Positions 8,450-18,262 of a stretch of DNA of 64,000 bases are shown here, piece after piece. Origin of the DNA: Gammaproteobacteria bacterium BRH_c0 (GTDB taxonomy: Bacteria > Pseudomonadota > Gammaproteobacteria > Pseudomonadales > Porticoccaceae); the NCBI GenBank assembly GCA_000961645.1, contig LADM01000049.1, positions 1 through 64,000 of the forward strand, read 5' to 3'. How positions within the stretch are numbered: position 1 is the stretch's first letter; each line of letters opens with the position of its first letter. A program made the translations under genes and the position numbers. The notes under the pieces were generated by a model that worked only from the letters and a program-made list of their open reading frames with translations, did no database searches and was not told where the DNA came from.

Positions 8450-11074
8450 ATGGGTAAAGCTCTGGTCATCGTGGAATCGCCCGCCAAGGCGAAAACCATC
8501 AACAAGTATCTGGGTAAGGATTTCATCGTGAAATCCAGTATTGGCCATATTCGCGACCTGCCCACCGGCAAGTCCGCCGCGCCTGTGGATACCAAGGAGC
8601 GGGCCAAGCAGGCGGCCCTGACCCGCAAGATGACGGCAGAGGAAAAGGTCGTTCACAAGGCCACCAAATCCCGCCAGCAACTGATTGCCCGCATGGGTAT
8701 CGATCCTGAGCACGGCTGGAAGGCCCAGTACGAAATCCTCCCCGGCAAGGAAAAAGTGGTCAGCGAGCTGAAAAAGCTGGCCCGCGAAGCCGATACCATT
8801 TATCTCGCGACTGACTTGGACAGGGAAGGTGAGGCCATCGCCTGGCACCTGCGGGAATCCATTGGCGGTGACCACAACCGCTACAAGCGCGTAGTGTTCA
8901 ACGAGATCACCAAAAAAGCCATTGCCGAGGCCTTCAAAAAGCCCGGTGAACTCGACACCAACCGGGTCAACGCCCAGCAGGCGCGGCGCTTTCTCGACCG
9001 GGTGGTGGGCTTTATGGTGTCGCCCCTGCTGTGGGAAAAGGTTGCCAGGGGACTTTCTGCCGGGCGTGTACAGTCGGTAGCAGTGCGCCTGATTGTCGAG
9101 CGCGAGCGAGAGATACGCGCCTTTATTCCCGAGGAATTCTGGACAGTTCACGCCGATACCGAAACCGCAGCGGAGGAAAAGATCCGCTTTGAGGTGAAGA
9201 AGTTTGGCGACCAGAATTTCCGCCCGCTCAACAAGGCCGAGGCCGACAAGGCCCTGGCCGGGCTGCGCTCCGGTGACTATCGCATCAGCGCCCGCGAGGA
9301 CACGCCCACCCAGTCCAAACCGTCGGCGCCCTTTATTACCTCCACCCTGCAGCAGGCGGCCAGTACCCGCCTTGGCTTCGGTGTGAAAAAAACCATGATG
9401 ATGGCCCAGCGGCTCTACGAGGCGGGTTACATCACCTACATGCGTACCGACTCCACCAATCTCAGCGAAGATGCGGTAACGGCCTGTCGCGAACATATCC
9501 AGGCCCGCTTCGGCAAAAAATACCTGCCCGAACAGCCGGTGCGCTACAGCAGCAAATCCGGCGCCCAGGAGGCTCACGAGGCTATCCGCCCCTCCAGTGT
9601 CGACATCGGTGCCGGTGACCTCGACGGCATGGAAGAAGACGCCAAGCGGCTTTACCTGTTGATCTGGCAGCAGTTTGTCGCCTGCCAGATGCTCCCGGCC
9701 CAGTTCACCAGCACCACCTTGAGCATCGAGAAAAACGGCTACCTGCTGCGCGCCAAAGGCCGGGTCATCCGCTTTGACGGTTACCTGAAAGTGATTCCCC
9801 TGGCTCGCAAAAAGGACGAAGACGAGGAGCTGCCCGATATCAAGGTGGGCGACGAGGTCAGATTGCTGGCCCTGATTCCCCAACAGCATTTCACCAAGCC
9901 ACCGGCCCGCTTCAGCGAAGCAGCCCTGGTCAAGGAGCTGGAAAAGCGCGGCATAGGCCGACCGTCCACTTACGCCTCGATTATTTCCACCATTCAGGAT
10001 CGCGGTTACGTGCGGGTGGAAAACAAACGATTTTATGCGGAGAAAATCGGCGATATTGTCACCGCGCGCCTTACCGAGAACTTTACCGACCTGATGGATT
10101 ACGGCTTTACCGCCAGCATGGAAGAGTACCTCGACGAAATTGCCGAGGGCCAGCTGCCCTGGAAGCAGGTGCTGGACAATTTCTACAAGGATTTTTCCGC
10201 CAAGTTGGGTGCCGCCCAGGCCGACAGCAAGGGTATGCGTCCCAACAGCCCGACCCAGACCGATATTCCCTGCGAACTCTGTGGCCGCCCGATGATGATT
10301 CGCACCGGCACCACCGGCGTGTTCCTCGGCTGTTCAGGCTATGCCCTGCCCCCCGCCGAGCGCTGCAAGGGAACCCGCAACCTGATTCCCGGTGATGAAG
10401 CGGTCAATGCCGAGGAGGACGAGGAGGCGGAATCCCGCCAGCTGCTCCACAAGCACCGCTGTGGGCTGTGCGGCACCTCCATGGACGGTTACCTGCTGGA
10501 TGACAAGCGCAAGCTGCATATCTGTGGCAACAATCCGGACTGCCCCGGCTATGAGCTGGAAACCGGCACTTTCCGCATCAAGGGCTACGAAGGCCCGGTC
10601 ATTGAATGCGATAAATGCGGCAGCGACATGCAGCTTAAATCCGGCCGTTTTGGCAAGTATTTCGGCTGTACCAGTGAGCAGTGCAAAAACACCCGCAAGC
10701 TGCTGCGCAGCGGCCAGGCCGCGCCGCCGAAAAGCGATCCGGTAGCCATGCCGGAATTGCGTTGTGAAAAGGTCGATGATCACTATGTCCTGCGGGATGG
10801 CGCATCGGGGTTGTTCCTGGCTGCCAGCAAGTTCCCCAAGCACCGCGAAACGAGAGCGCCGCTGGTCTCCGAGCTGATCCCCCACAAGAACGAGCTCGAT
10901 CCCAAGCATCTCTACCTGCTTGATGCGCCGCAAAAAGACCCGGATGGCAACCCCGCCATACTGCGTTTCAGCCGCAAGGCGGGCGAGCAATACGTGCAAA
11001 CGGAGATTGACGGTAAACCCACGGGCTGGAAGGCCTTTTACCGCAAGGGGCGCTGGCAGGTGGCGGAAAAGTAG
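8450..11074 (+). CDS. topA: DNA topoisomerase I (type IA, omega protein)
   Basis: From the ATG at 8450 the product is 874 residues beginning [20 protein letters not shown], the standard TopA start. A Toprim domain ([12 protein letters not shown]) is followed by the catalytic core, with active-site Tyr330 in [10 protein letters not shown]. The C-terminus has three four-cysteine zinc ribbons (CELCGRP, CGLCGTS, CDKCGSD) and a further TopA C-terminal repeat. It relaxes negative supercoils. A 23-residue upstream extension to 8381 is possible, but the conserved N-terminus and the GAGGAAG ribosome-binding site at about 8432 favour 8450. Confidence 0.97.
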   Translation: MGKALVIVESPAKAKTINKYLGKDFIVKSSIGHIRDLPTGKSAAPVDTKERAKQAALTRKMTAEEKVVHKATKSRQQLIARMGIDPEHGWKAQYEILPGKEKVVSELKKLAREADTIYLATDLDREGEAIAWHLRESIGGDHNRYKRVVFNEITKKAIAEAFKKPGELDTNRVNAQQARRFLDRVVGFMVSPLLWEKVARGLSAGRVQSVAVRLIVEREREIRAFIPEEFWTVHADTETAAEEKIRFEVKKFGDQNFRPLNKAEADKALAGLRSGDYRISAREDTPTQSKPSAPFITSTLQQAASTRLGFGVKKTMMMAQRLYEAGYITYMRTDSTNLSEDAVTACREHIQARFGKKYLPEQPVRYSSKSGAQEAHEAIRPSSVDIGAGDLDGMEEDAKRLYLLIWQQFVACQMLPAQFTSTTLSIEKNGYLLRAKGRVIRFDGYLKVIPLARKKDEDEELPDIKVGDEVRLLALIPQQHFTKPPARFSEAALVKELEKRGIGRPSTYASIISTIQDRGYVRVENKRFYAEKIGDIVTARLTENFTDLMDYGFTASMEEYLDEIAEGQLPWKQVLDNFYKDFSAKLGAAQADSKGMRPNSPTQTDIPCELCGRPMMIRTGTTGVFLGCSGYALPPAERCKGTRNLIPGDEAVNAEEDEEAESRQLLHKHRCGLCGTSMDGYLLDDKRKLHICGNNPDCPGYELETGTFRIKGYEGPVIECDKCGSDMQLKSGRFGKYFGCTSEQCKNTRKLLRSGQAAPPKSDPVAMPELRCEKVDDHYVLRDGASGLFLAASKFPKHRETRAPLVSELIPHKNELDPKHLYLLDAPQKDPDGNPAILRFSRKAGEQYVQTEIDGKPTGWKAFYRKGRWQVAEK

Positions 11075-11082
11075 GGCTGGTC

Positions 11083-11592
11083 ATGAGCAGTTACCTGTCC
11101 ACGGTTAACCAGAAATTGCTGTTCGCCCGCATGCTGTCGGATGAGCTGGCCAGTGCCGCTGATAATCCCCATCGGCAGAAGTCGCTGGTGGAATCGGTCC
11201 TGTTCCAGCTGCGCCTGGCCTTTCACTTCCATTTGCAGGAAATCGCCGCCAATTACCAGTGTCGGCAACCCGCTCTGGTGGCGGATATTGCCGGACTCAC
11301 AGAGCAACTTTCCGCTATCAACAAGTGGCCCTCCGAGGCGCAGGAAATGCAATCCCTGCTGGACAGCCAGGGCACCTGGCTGGCTGGATTGCTGCGCGCC
11401 TATGACAGTTGCTTTGTGAGCAACGGTGGAGACAGCAGCCAGCCCTCCGGATCATCCACTGAATTTATTGCCATCACTCAACTGCCGGAATCAGAGGATA
11501 GGCTTGAGGCCGGGCCTGAGCTGGTGCTGAGCTGGCTCGATGCTCTGGTCGAGATGATCGAACGCCACAGGGAAGGCATGTTCGAGTGCTGA
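11083..11592 (+). CDS. DUF6586-like conserved hypothetical protein
   Basis: The 169-residue, largely alpha-helical soluble protein starts 9 bases after topA, so it is probably in the same operon. The NQKLLFARMLSDELASA start and LAFHFHLQEIAANY segment resemble the small protein that follows topA in Pseudomonas (DUF6586). The middle contains a low-complexity Ser/Gly stretch (SNGGDSSQPSGSS). No function is known. The family assignment rests on position and resemblance only. Confidence 0.65.
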   Translation: MSSYLSTVNQKLLFARMLSDELASAADNPHRQKSLVESVLFQLRLAFHFHLQEIAANYQCRQPALVADIAGLTEQLSAINKWPSEAQEMQSLLDSQGTWLAGLLRAYDSCFVSNGGDSSQPSGSSTEFIAITQLPESEDRLEAGPELVLSWLDALVEMIERHREGMFEC

Positions 11593-11601
11593 CAAACCCG
11601 G

Positions 11602-11646
11602 GTTGCGGTGACATGGGTTGCGGTGACATGTGTTGCGGTGAAATGT
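11602..11646 (+). repeat. Three tandem copies of a 15-bp unit
   Basis: The units GTTGCGGTGACATGG, GTTGCGGTGACATGT and GTTGCGGTGAAATGT begin 10 bases after the DUF6586-like stop codon. They lie within the spacer before the next gene. Confidence 0.85.
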
Positions 11647-11711
11647 CCGGTTAACCCCTGGGCACTTATCGCTGGTATACTGCCCCATCATTCATCGTTA
11701 TCTACTGTCCC

Positions 11712-11984
11712 ATGTCCACAATTTTGTACGAAATCGTCATGCTCCCCGATGGGGATTTTGCCCTGCAACGCACCGATGAAGATGCCGCTCCCCTGGTGAG
11801 AATCAGTTTTTCCGATGAGGCCAGGGATTTTGTGGGGGAGGCCGGGATGGAGATTGCCCGCGCCATGATCGATGCCGGTATGGAAGCCTTTGAAATGCTC
11901 GGTAGCGCGCCGGATGACGAGATGGATTTCGAGCTGGATGAGGACGATCAGGAGCACGATTCGCAACAGCGCGTACTGCACTGA
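11712..11984 (+). CDS. Small acidic conserved hypothetical protein
   Basis: The 90-residue soluble protein starts MSTILYEIVMLPDGDFALQR, has a helical middle (GEAGMEIARAMIDAGMEAFEM) and ends in a strongly acidic tail (DDEMDFELDEDDQEH). A protein of this size and character sits between topA and lexA in Pseudomonas. It converges on lexA with a 48-base gap. Function unknown. Confidence 0.7.
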   Translation: MSTILYEIVMLPDGDFALQRTDEDAAPLVRISFSDEARDFVGEAGMEIARAMIDAGMEAFEMLGSAPDDEMDFELDEDDQEHDSQQRVLH

Positions 11985-12032
11985 TCTTCCATTCAGGCAA
12001 CCTCAAGCAAGGCGCCGATATACAGCAGGTTT

Positions 12033-12635
12033 TCAGACCCTGGTGCGTATAACGCCCACCCCCAGCCCCTCAATGGCAAAATCCGAATCCCGCAGATCCA
12101 CCTCAATGGGGTCAAAATCCGGGTTGGCTGGCAACAGCTGGATCAGGAAGCGACTGCTGGTTTTCTTCAGGGTTTTAACCGTCACTTCATCATTGATGCG
12201 CGCCACCACCATCTGGCCGTTGTCAGCCACCGCGATTTTGTGCACGGCCAGCAGGTCGCCATCGCGGATTCCCGCATCGCGCATGCTCTCGCCCTTCACT
12301 CTCAGCAGGTAGTCCGCTGCCGGGTGGAAGAGGCTGGCGGGTACTTCGACGTAATCATCAATGTTTTCTTCCGCCAGAATGGGCTCGCCAGCGGCAACCC
12401 GCCCCACCAGTGGCAGCCCGCTCTGTCCGTGCGCCAGGCGAATGCCTCGCGATGTGCCGGGAATCAGCTCGATGGCGCCTTTTTCTTCCAGTGCACGCAA
12501 ATGGGCTTCGGCAGCATTCGGCGATTTGAAACCAAAGCGCCTGGCAATCTCCACCCGCGTCGGGGGATAGCCTGTGGCGTCAATGGCTTCGCGGATAAGA
12601 TCCAGTATCTGCTGTTGTCGTGCAGTCAGCTTCAT
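12033..12635 (-). CDS. lexA: LexA SOS-response repressor
   Basis: From the ATG at 12635 the product is 200 residues. An N-terminal winged helix ([17 protein letters not shown], then [14 protein letters not shown]) is followed by the Ala-Gly self-cleavage site in [13 protein letters not shown]. The S24-peptidase nucleophile Ser lies in [10 protein letters not shown], and the catalytic Lys in the EVTVKTLKK region. RecA-stimulated autocleavage derepresses SOS genes. Its own SOS box is at 12659-12674, so it is autoregulated. No sulA gene follows, unlike the Pseudomonas arrangement. Confidence 0.97.
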   Translation of the reverse strand: MKLTARQQQILDLIREAIDATGYPPTRVEIARRFGFKSPNAAEAHLRALEEKGAIELIPGTSRGIRLAHGQSGLPLVGRVAAGEPILAEENIDDYVEVPASLFHPAADYLLRVKGESMRDAGIRDGDLLAVHKIAVADNGQMVVARINDEVTVKTLKKTSSRFLIQLLPANPDFDPIEVDLRDSDFAIEGLGVGVIRTRV

Positions 12636-12658
12636 GGCAGTGGCCCAGAGAGAAAGTA

Positions 12659-12674
12659 CTGTAATTGTATACAG
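12659..12674 (-). promoter_or_regulatory. LexA-binding SOS box upstream of lexA
   Basis: CTGTAATTGTATACAG fits CTGT-N8-ACAG exactly and lies 24 bases upstream of the lexA start, as expected for autorepression. Confidence 0.95.
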
Positions 12675-12696
12675 TATCCAGAGTTTGACCAACTCT

Positions 12697-12734
12697 CTTA
12701 TGGTCCCCAGACTGGCTTATGGTCCCCAGACTGG
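12697..12734. repeat. Perfect 19-bp tandem duplication
   Basis: CTTATGGTCCCCAGACTGG occurs twice back to back (12697-12715, 12716-12734), about 25 bases beyond the SOS box in the region upstream of lexA. Confidence 0.9.
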
Positions 12735-12856
12735 AATTTTTCCCTGCTGACCACTGTGCAGCGGTTTATGGAATAGCGCCATTGGTATAGGATGCCTTAC
12801 CCCCGCCGGGCACTGATCCGGCCCCCCTCACTTCCGGAAGTGCAGCAATATCCGCG

Positions 12857-13645
12857 ATGACTGATTTCAAGGTAATTACCTACAATATCCACAAAGGCTT
12901 TAATACCGGCAACCAGCGTTTTGTGCTGGCACAGATGCGCGAGCTGCTTGAAAGTGAGCATGCCGATATTGTGTTTCTGCAGGAAATACACGGCGAAACA
13001 AGGCGCTACAAGAAAAAGCGCGGCAGCTTTCCGGATGTCCCCCACTTCGAATACCTGGCGGACCGGCTCTGGCCCCACTACGCCTATGGCAAGAATGCCA
13101 TCTACAAAAAGGGTCATCACGGCAACGCCATTCTCAGCAAGTTTCCCTTCACCTTTTGGGAAAATATCGATATTTCAGACCATGTCTATGCCAGTCGCAG
13201 TATCCTCCACGGCATTATCGAGTTGCCCGGCAGAGCTGTTCCGTTGCATACACTGTGCGTACACATGGGCCTGCTGGAGTCGGAGCGCCGTCGCCAGCTG
13301 GACACCTTGATGGAACGTATCCAGAGCCATATACCCCGCGATGAACCGCTGCTGATCGCCGGGGATTTCAATGACTGGAAATCCCGTATTGAAAACCGCA
13401 TGGAAGCCGACCTGGGTGTGAAGGAGCTGTTTGTAGAGTTGACCGGACGCCACGCCAAAACCTTCCCGGTGTGGATGCCGATTCTGCCCATGGACCGAAT
13501 CTACTATCGCGGCGTAACCCCTGCCGCCTGCACCTGTCTGGCCAGTGGCCAGTGGCGAACCCTGTCCGATCATGCCGCGCTGTCGGGCAGCTTTTCTTTC
13601 GCGGGTTCCCCTGATGCGGATCAAAACCCGGCGCTACAGGCGTGA
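12857..13645 (+). CDS. Endonuclease/exonuclease/phosphatase-family hydrolase (YbhP-like)
   Basis: The 262-residue product has the EEP fold signatures: FKVITYNIHKG at the N-terminus, IVFLQEIHGE with the metal-binding Glu, LIAGDFNDWKS, and LSDHAALSG with the catalytic Asp-His pair at the C-terminus. It is closest to the YbhP group of unknown substrate (nucleic acid or phospholipid headgroup). There is no signal peptide. It lies 45 bases upstream of the truncated haemoglobin gene and may share its transcript. Confidence 0.88.
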   Translation: MTDFKVITYNIHKGFNTGNQRFVLAQMRELLESEHADIVFLQEIHGETRRYKKKRGSFPDVPHFEYLADRLWPHYAYGKNAIYKKGHHGNAILSKFPFTFWENIDISDHVYASRSILHGIIELPGRAVPLHTLCVHMGLLESERRRQLDTLMERIQSHIPRDEPLLIAGDFNDWKSRIENRMEADLGVKELFVELTGRHAKTFPVWMPILPMDRIYYRGVTPAACTCLASGQWRTLSDHAALSGSFSFAGSPDADQNPALQA

Positions 13646-13689
13646 TATTCTGCGCGTCTTTAACAACCTTTCAGTGAGTGTACACAGCC

Positions 13690-14070
13690 ATGCAAACCCC
13701 CTATGAACTGCTCGGTGGCGAGGAGAAAATCCGCGCGCTCGCTAACGCCTTTTACGATGCCATGGACAGGCTGCCCCAGGCGGCTGGCATTCGCCAGATG
13801 CACGGGGAAAACCTTGATCTCATCAAGGAGCGGTTGTTTGAATACCTGTCGGGCTGGATGGGTGGCCCACCCCTGTACTTCAACAACCACAACACCATCT
13901 GCCTGACCACGCCCCATAAACCCTTCGCCATCAAGTCGGAGCACCGCGATCAGTGGCTGCTGTGCATGGATCAGGCGCTGGAAGAGGTGGGCGCGTCCGC
14001 TGAGGTGCGGGCGATGCTCAAGGAGCCGCTGTATCAGCTGGCGGATGTGGTGCGTAATACACCGGATTGA
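13690..14070 (+). CDS. Group II truncated haemoglobin
   Basis: The 126-residue product has the 2-on-2 globin pattern: YELLGGEEKIRALANAFYDAM, then LFEYLSGWMGGPPLYF, HKPFAIKSEHRDQWLLCM (with the proximal His) and the Trp typical of group II at G8. It binds O2 or NO and may act in NO or oxidative stress. ATG 13690 gives the canonical start; an in-frame GTG at 13678 adds four residues. Confidence 0.92.
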   Translation: MQTPYELLGGEEKIRALANAFYDAMDRLPQAAGIRQMHGENLDLIKERLFEYLSGWMGGPPLYFNNHNTICLTTPHKPFAIKSEHRDQWLLCMDQALEEVGASAEVRAMLKEPLYQLADVVRNTPD

Positions 14071-14137
14071 ACAGTTTGGATGTGAAGTACAGTTGGCAGC
14101 TGTGGGGTGAAAATCATTGACACACCGCGCTGGGCGA

Positions 14138-14650
14138 TCAGCGTGACAGCCTCGCAGCCTGCTGTGAAAGTTCAGGCTCGTCAGCTTCAGTGTCGCCAGA
14201 GCCGTTGGCGCTCTCGCCAATTTCCCAGGCAGTAAATCGCTCGATCTCCGCTGACACCTGCTTCAGTGTCCAGCTCAACAGCATGGCGTCGTCCAACAGG
14301 CCTGCGCCGATAATAAAATCCGGAATCATGTCGACGGGGGCCACAAAATAGACCAGTGCCGCCACAATGAGCACCAGGTTGTGCCAGGAAACCTGGCGAT
14401 ACTGGCCGCGGCTGAAGGCTTTTACCAGACGGAAAGTGGTATAAAGTGCGTCGCGCAATTTCCCCCAGGGACCGCTGTCCACCTGCTCGGTTTTTTTTGC
14501 CGCCTCCTGTACCAGTCGGTTGAGCCTTGAGGGATTTTTCAGAAGCTTCCCCGCCCGGGCAAGGGCCGCGCGGTAGGCGCGGGTTCGTTTCACTCTGGGG
14601 CCTTGTTTGTTGTCAGCCAGGGATTCTGTGTCAGACATGGGTGTGGGCAT
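14138..14650 (-). CDS. DUF1232 (YkvA-type) small membrane protein
   Basis: The 170-residue protein carries the DUF1232 signature VDMIPDFIIGAGLLDDAMLLSW preceded by a hydrophobic stretch (LVLIVAALVYFVAPV). A basic N-terminal region (RVKRTRAYRAALARAGK) and an acidic C-terminal tail flank it. DUF1232 proteins are short membrane-associated proteins of unknown role. Start ATG 14650 or 14638; neither has a strong ribosome-binding site. Confidence 0.85.
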   Translation of the reverse strand: MPTPMSDTESLADNKQGPRVKRTRAYRAALARAGKLLKNPSRLNRLVQEAAKKTEQVDSGPWGKLRDALYTTFRLVKAFSRGQYRQVSWHNLVLIVAALVYFVAPVDMIPDFIIGAGLLDDAMLLSWTLKQVSAEIERFTAWEIGESANGSGDTEADEPELSQQAARLSR

Positions 14651-14804
14651 AGCAGGAGAGTGTCCGGGGTTGCTGCAAGGGCTTCAGTGTCCCCACTTTC
14701 AACCCGGGTCTCAAGCCCTTTAGGGCTATAACTGCCAGGTCATTGAGCACTTTCGATCATAACCGGGATTCACCGCATCACCGCCGCTGAGGTAGCCGTA
14801 TTCA

Positions 14805-16643
14805 ATGAGGGGTCAAAACACACAGGTCGAGTTCCACGAGGTGAACTGGTCAGCGCTGGGCAAGATGTGGCCCTATCTGCTTGAATTCCGCGGTCGCATC
14901 CTGCTGGCCGTGCTGTGCCTGATCGCCGCCAAGGTGGCGAGCGTGGGCATGCCGTTTATTCTCAAGCACATCGTTGACGACCTCAATGCCAGCAGTGACA
15001 GCGCTATGGCGCCCTACCTGCTGATGCCGCTTGGATTGTTGCTCGCCTACGGGGTGGTGCGCTTTGCCAATGTGATCTTTGGCGAGCTGCGCGACACCCT
15101 GTTTGGTCGTGTCACCGAGCGTGCCATGCGGCGCATTGGCCTGAAGGTGTTTGAGCACCTGCATTCGCTCGACCTGGAGTTTCACCTCAACCGTCGCACC
15201 GGCGGGCTGTCGCGGGATATTGAGCGCGGCACCAACGGCATCAGTTTTCTGCTGCGTTTTATGGTGTTCAATATCGTTCCCACTTTTGTCGAAATCGGCC
15301 TGGTGGTTGTTCTGCTATGGGTCAACTACAGCAGTCTCTATGCCCTGATCGTGCTGCTGTCAGTGCTGATTTATGTGGCTTTTTCAGTGCTGGCAACAGA
15401 GTGGCGCACCCGCTTTGTGCGCGAGGTGAACACCGCTGAGTCCCGCTCCAGTACCCGTTCTGTGGACAGCCTGCTCAACTACGAGACGGTCAAGTACTTC
15501 ACCAATGAGGCCCATGAATCCCGCCACTACGACCAGGAGCTGGAACTGTGGGAAAGCGCACGGCGTAAAAACCGCCTCACCCTGTTCGCCCTCAATGGCG
15601 GTCAGTCGCTGATTATTGCCCTGGCGATGACTGCCGCCATGGTGCTGGCCGCCTATGACGTTGCCAGCAAGGCCATGACCATCGGTGATTTCGTATTGAT
15701 CAACGCCTTTATGATGCAGATTTTCATGCCGTTGAATTTCCTGGGTTTTGTCTACCGGGAGATGAAAGGTGCCATGGCCAATATTGAGAGCATGTTTGCC
15801 CTGCTGGACCTGCAACCAACTGTTGTGGAAAGCCCTGATGCGACACAACTGGCAGTCAGAGCCGGCCATATCCGCTTCGACAATGTGGATTTCGGCTACA
15901 GCACTGAGCGCGGTATTCTGCACGGCGTGAGTTTTGATGTGCCGCCCCTCAGCAAGGTGGCGATTGTCGGCACCAGTGGTGCGGGCAAATCCACCCTGTT
16001 CAAGCTGTTGTTCCGCTTTTACGACCCGACTCAGGGACGGGTGCTGATCGACGGCCAGGATATCCGCGGCGTTACCCTGCAGTCGCTGCGGCGCGCCATT
16101 GGCGTGGTGCCCCAGGATACGGTGCTGTTCAATGCCAGCCTGTTTGAAAATATCCGCTACGGGCGGGTGGAAGCCAGCGACGATGAGGTTATGGAAGCGA
16201 TTCGCATGGCGCACCTGGATGATTTTATCCAGCAGTTGCCAAAGGGCGCCGATACCCTGGTGGGTGAGCGCGGCCTGAAACTTTCCGGTGGTGAAAAGCA
16301 GCGGGTTGCCATTGCCCGCGCCATTCTCAAGCGTCCGCCCATCATGGTGTTTGACGAGGCCACGTCATCCCTCGACAGCCGTTCCGAGCAGAGCATTCTC
16401 AATGCGATCCGCGAAATATCCGCCAATCACACCAGCCTGGTTATTGCCCACCGGCTGTCCACCATTGTCGATGCCGATACCATTATTGTGCTTGAGCAGG
16501 GCCGGGTAGCGGAGCAGGGCAGTCATCGTGCGCTCTTGGCACAGGGGGGGCGTTATGCTCAAATGTGGGCAGTCCAGCAGCAGGATCGCTCACCGCAAGA
16601 TGCCGAATCTGGCAACGTTTCAGCGCCTGTAGTGTCTGACTGA
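14805..16643 (+). CDS. Atm1-like ABC exporter (half-transporter)
   Basis: The 612-residue half-transporter has six transmembrane helices in residues 1-320 and a nucleotide-binding domain with Walker A GTSGAGKST, signature LSGGEKQR and Walker B IMVFDEATSSLD. The TMD stretch HLHSLDLEFHLNRRTGGLSRDIERG is diagnostic of the Atm1/HMT1 group, which exports glutathione-linked metal or persulfide species across the inner membrane. It works as a homodimer. The transported substrate here is inferred from family only. Confidence 0.92.
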   Translation: MRGQNTQVEFHEVNWSALGKMWPYLLEFRGRILLAVLCLIAAKVASVGMPFILKHIVDDLNASSDSAMAPYLLMPLGLLLAYGVVRFANVIFGELRDTLFGRVTERAMRRIGLKVFEHLHSLDLEFHLNRRTGGLSRDIERGTNGISFLLRFMVFNIVPTFVEIGLVVVLLWVNYSSLYALIVLLSVLIYVAFSVLATEWRTRFVREVNTAESRSSTRSVDSLLNYETVKYFTNEAHESRHYDQELELWESARRKNRLTLFALNGGQSLIIALAMTAAMVLAAYDVASKAMTIGDFVLINAFMMQIFMPLNFLGFVYREMKGAMANIESMFALLDLQPTVVESPDATQLAVRAGHIRFDNVDFGYSTERGILHGVSFDVPPLSKVAIVGTSGAGKSTLFKLLFRFYDPTQGRVLIDGQDIRGVTLQSLRRAIGVVPQDTVLFNASLFENIRYGRVEASDDEVMEAIRMAHLDDFIQQLPKGADTLVGERGLKLSGGEKQRVAIARAILKRPPIMVFDEATSSLDSRSEQSILNAIREISANHTSLVIAHRLSTIVDADTIIVLEQGRVAEQGSHRALLAQGGRYAQMWAVQQQDRSPQDAESGNVSAPVVSD

Positions 16644-16702
16644 CCGGGCCGCCAGAAACGGTGTATTTTTTCCCTCAGCTTTAACAACATCAGGAGTTTA
16701 AC

Positions 16703-17107
16703 GTGACTGGATTTGCAAAATTTTTATTGCCCCTCGCGCTGTTGCCAACACTGAGCTTTGCCCAGCCTGCCGGTGGTATGAGCGAAGAGCAAATGCGCAT
16801 GCTGATGCAGGGTGCGGCCCAGATACAGGCCTGCATGGCCAATATCGACCAGGCCCAATTTGAAGAGATTGGGAAAAAAGCCGAAGCTGTTCAGGTGGAA
16901 TTGAAACAAATGTGTACCGCTGGCCAGCGCGACGAGGCCCAGGCCCGCGCAATTGCGTTTGGGATGGAGTTTGCGGAATCAGATGTCCTGGACCAGCTGA
17001 GTTTGTGCGGTGAAATCGCCAAGGCTATGATTCCCCAGGTCATCGCCTACGCCCAGGCCAATGAAAATAGTCCGGAAGGCAGCACCCACGTTTGCGATAA
17101 CCTCTAA
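16703..17107 (+). CDS. Small periplasmic protein of unknown function
   Basis: The 134-residue product starts at GTG 16703 after a CAGGAG ribosome-binding site. It has a signal peptide (GFAKFLLPLALLPTLSFA, cleaved before QPAGG). The mature helical protein has four cysteines (QACMA, QMCTA, SLCGE, HVCDN) likely to form two disulfides. No family is recognised. It follows the Atm1-like gene by 59 bases but may have its own promoter. Confidence 0.7.
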   Translation: MTGFAKFLLPLALLPTLSFAQPAGGMSEEQMRMLMQGAAQIQACMANIDQAQFEEIGKKAEAVQVELKQMCTAGQRDEAQARAIAFGMEFAESDVLDQLSLCGEIAKAMIPQVIAYAQANENSPEGSTHVCDNL

Positions 17108-17393
17108 GAGCGCGATTTTTCTAGCAATACAGCGGATAAGGCGCAAGGTTTGATAAATGATCCTGCGCTTGTAGCGATCAAGGCGGGAATTGACTACCAT
17201 TAAGCCTGTGTCTACGGGTATCAGTTGAGTCAGTGTTTTTATCAGCGCTGACTTTAGCCTGTTCATGGAGAGATAACGGAGAAGGTTCGGCCAGCCACTC
17301 TTGTGAGTTGTATTGCGAGTAGTGTTGCAAATATTTCAACCAGAGCGGTCGAACCATTGCATGAAATAACAGTGATCACGATAGGGAATCCTT
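17108..17393. other. Non-coding stretch upstream of the CsgG-like gene
   Basis: I see no supported gene in these 286 bases. They hold weak inverted repeats (GTCAG…CTGAC around 17230-17255) and an AGGGAAT ribosome-binding site directly before ATG 17394. A promoter is likely but not identified. Confidence 0.5.
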
Positions 17394-18218
17394 ATGACCA
17401 AATCATCAGTCGTTGTGCTTGCTTTATCCCTTTTACTGGCTGCGGCAAGCAGTCATGCCACAAAGCCCGAGCTGGGTGGCGCTTCTGATATGACTGCCAC
17501 GGGAGCCGCCAGCGGTTCCAGTACTGCCGGTGCCAACCCCCAGCTGGAGAACTGTCCGCAAGCACTGGGCACTCTCGCGGTTGTCGAGGATACTGCTGCG
17601 CCCTGGTGGGGTGACTATATTGGCCGCTACCCGCGCCTGGGCAGTACCGTGCCGGTGTTGCGCATGATGATTCAGCAGTCCAATTGCTTTGTGGTGGTTG
17701 AGCGCGGTCAGGCCATGTCGAACCTGATGCAGGAGCGTGCCCTCGAGGATTCAGGCGAGATCCGCAGTGGCAGCAATTTTGGCAAGGGCCAGATGGTCGC
17801 CGCTGATTTCACCATGAGCCCCAGCATCCAGTTTGCTGAAAAGGGCACTGGCGGTCTGGGTGGTGCGCTGGGCGGACTGATTGGTGGCTCTGGTGGACGC
17901 GTATTCGGCGCCATTGCCGGTGGCGTCAAATCCAATGAGGCGGCGACCACACTACTGCTGATCGATAACCGTTCCTCGGTGCAGATTTCTTCCTCTGTGG
18001 GCAGCGCCAAAAATATGGATTTCAACCTTTTTGGCGGCGCTTTTGGTGGCAGTGCTGGCGGCGGCGCGGGGGCCTTTACCAATACTCCGGAAGGCAAGGT
18101 CATCACCGCAGCTTTTGCTGACTCCTACAACCAGATGGTCAGATCCCTGCGCAATTATCAGGCGCAGACGGTTGAAGGCGGCCTGGGTAAAGGCGGACTC
18201 TTGCAGGTGGGCGACTAA
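17394..18218 (+). CDS. CsgG-family-like exported protein
   Basis: The 274-residue product has a signal peptide (SSVVVLALSLLLAAASSHA). A CsgG/DUF-like alpha-beta region follows (VPVLRMMIQQSNCFVVVERGQAMSNLMQER), the pattern by which CsgG-family proteins are recognised. A central Gly-rich hydrophobic insert (GGLGGALGGLIGGSGGRVFGAIAGG) and TTLLLIDNRSS come next. It is not next to curli genes, and the mature N-terminus lacks the lipobox Cys, so it may be a periplasmic CsgG paralogue rather than a curli secretin. Its function is unknown. Confidence 0.8.
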   Translation: MTKSSVVVLALSLLLAAASSHATKPELGGASDMTATGAASGSSTAGANPQLENCPQALGTLAVVEDTAAPWWGDYIGRYPRLGSTVPVLRMMIQQSNCFVVVERGQAMSNLMQERALEDSGEIRSGSNFGKGQMVAADFTMSPSIQFAEKGTGGLGGALGGLIGGSGGRVFGAIAGGVKSNEAATTLLLIDNRSSVQISSSVGSAKNMDFNLFGGAFGGSAGGGAGAFTNTPEGKVITAAFADSYNQMVRSLRNYQAQTVEGGLGKGGLLQVGD

Positions 18219-18225
18219 ACACTTT

Positions 18226-18262
18226 GATAGCGACGCAGCCACTGTGGGGTTGCGTCGCTATC
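18226..18262 (+). terminator. Strong hairpin after the CsgG-like gene
   Basis: The 15-bp stem (GATAGCGACGCAGCC against GGGTTGCGTCGCTATC, one G-T pair) begins 7 bases after the stop codon. It lacks a following T-run. Confidence 0.6.

Noticed and set aside
8408-9889. 493-codon minus-strand frame opposite topA
   Set aside because: Antisense to the conserved topoisomerase core; low-complexity composition and no motif.
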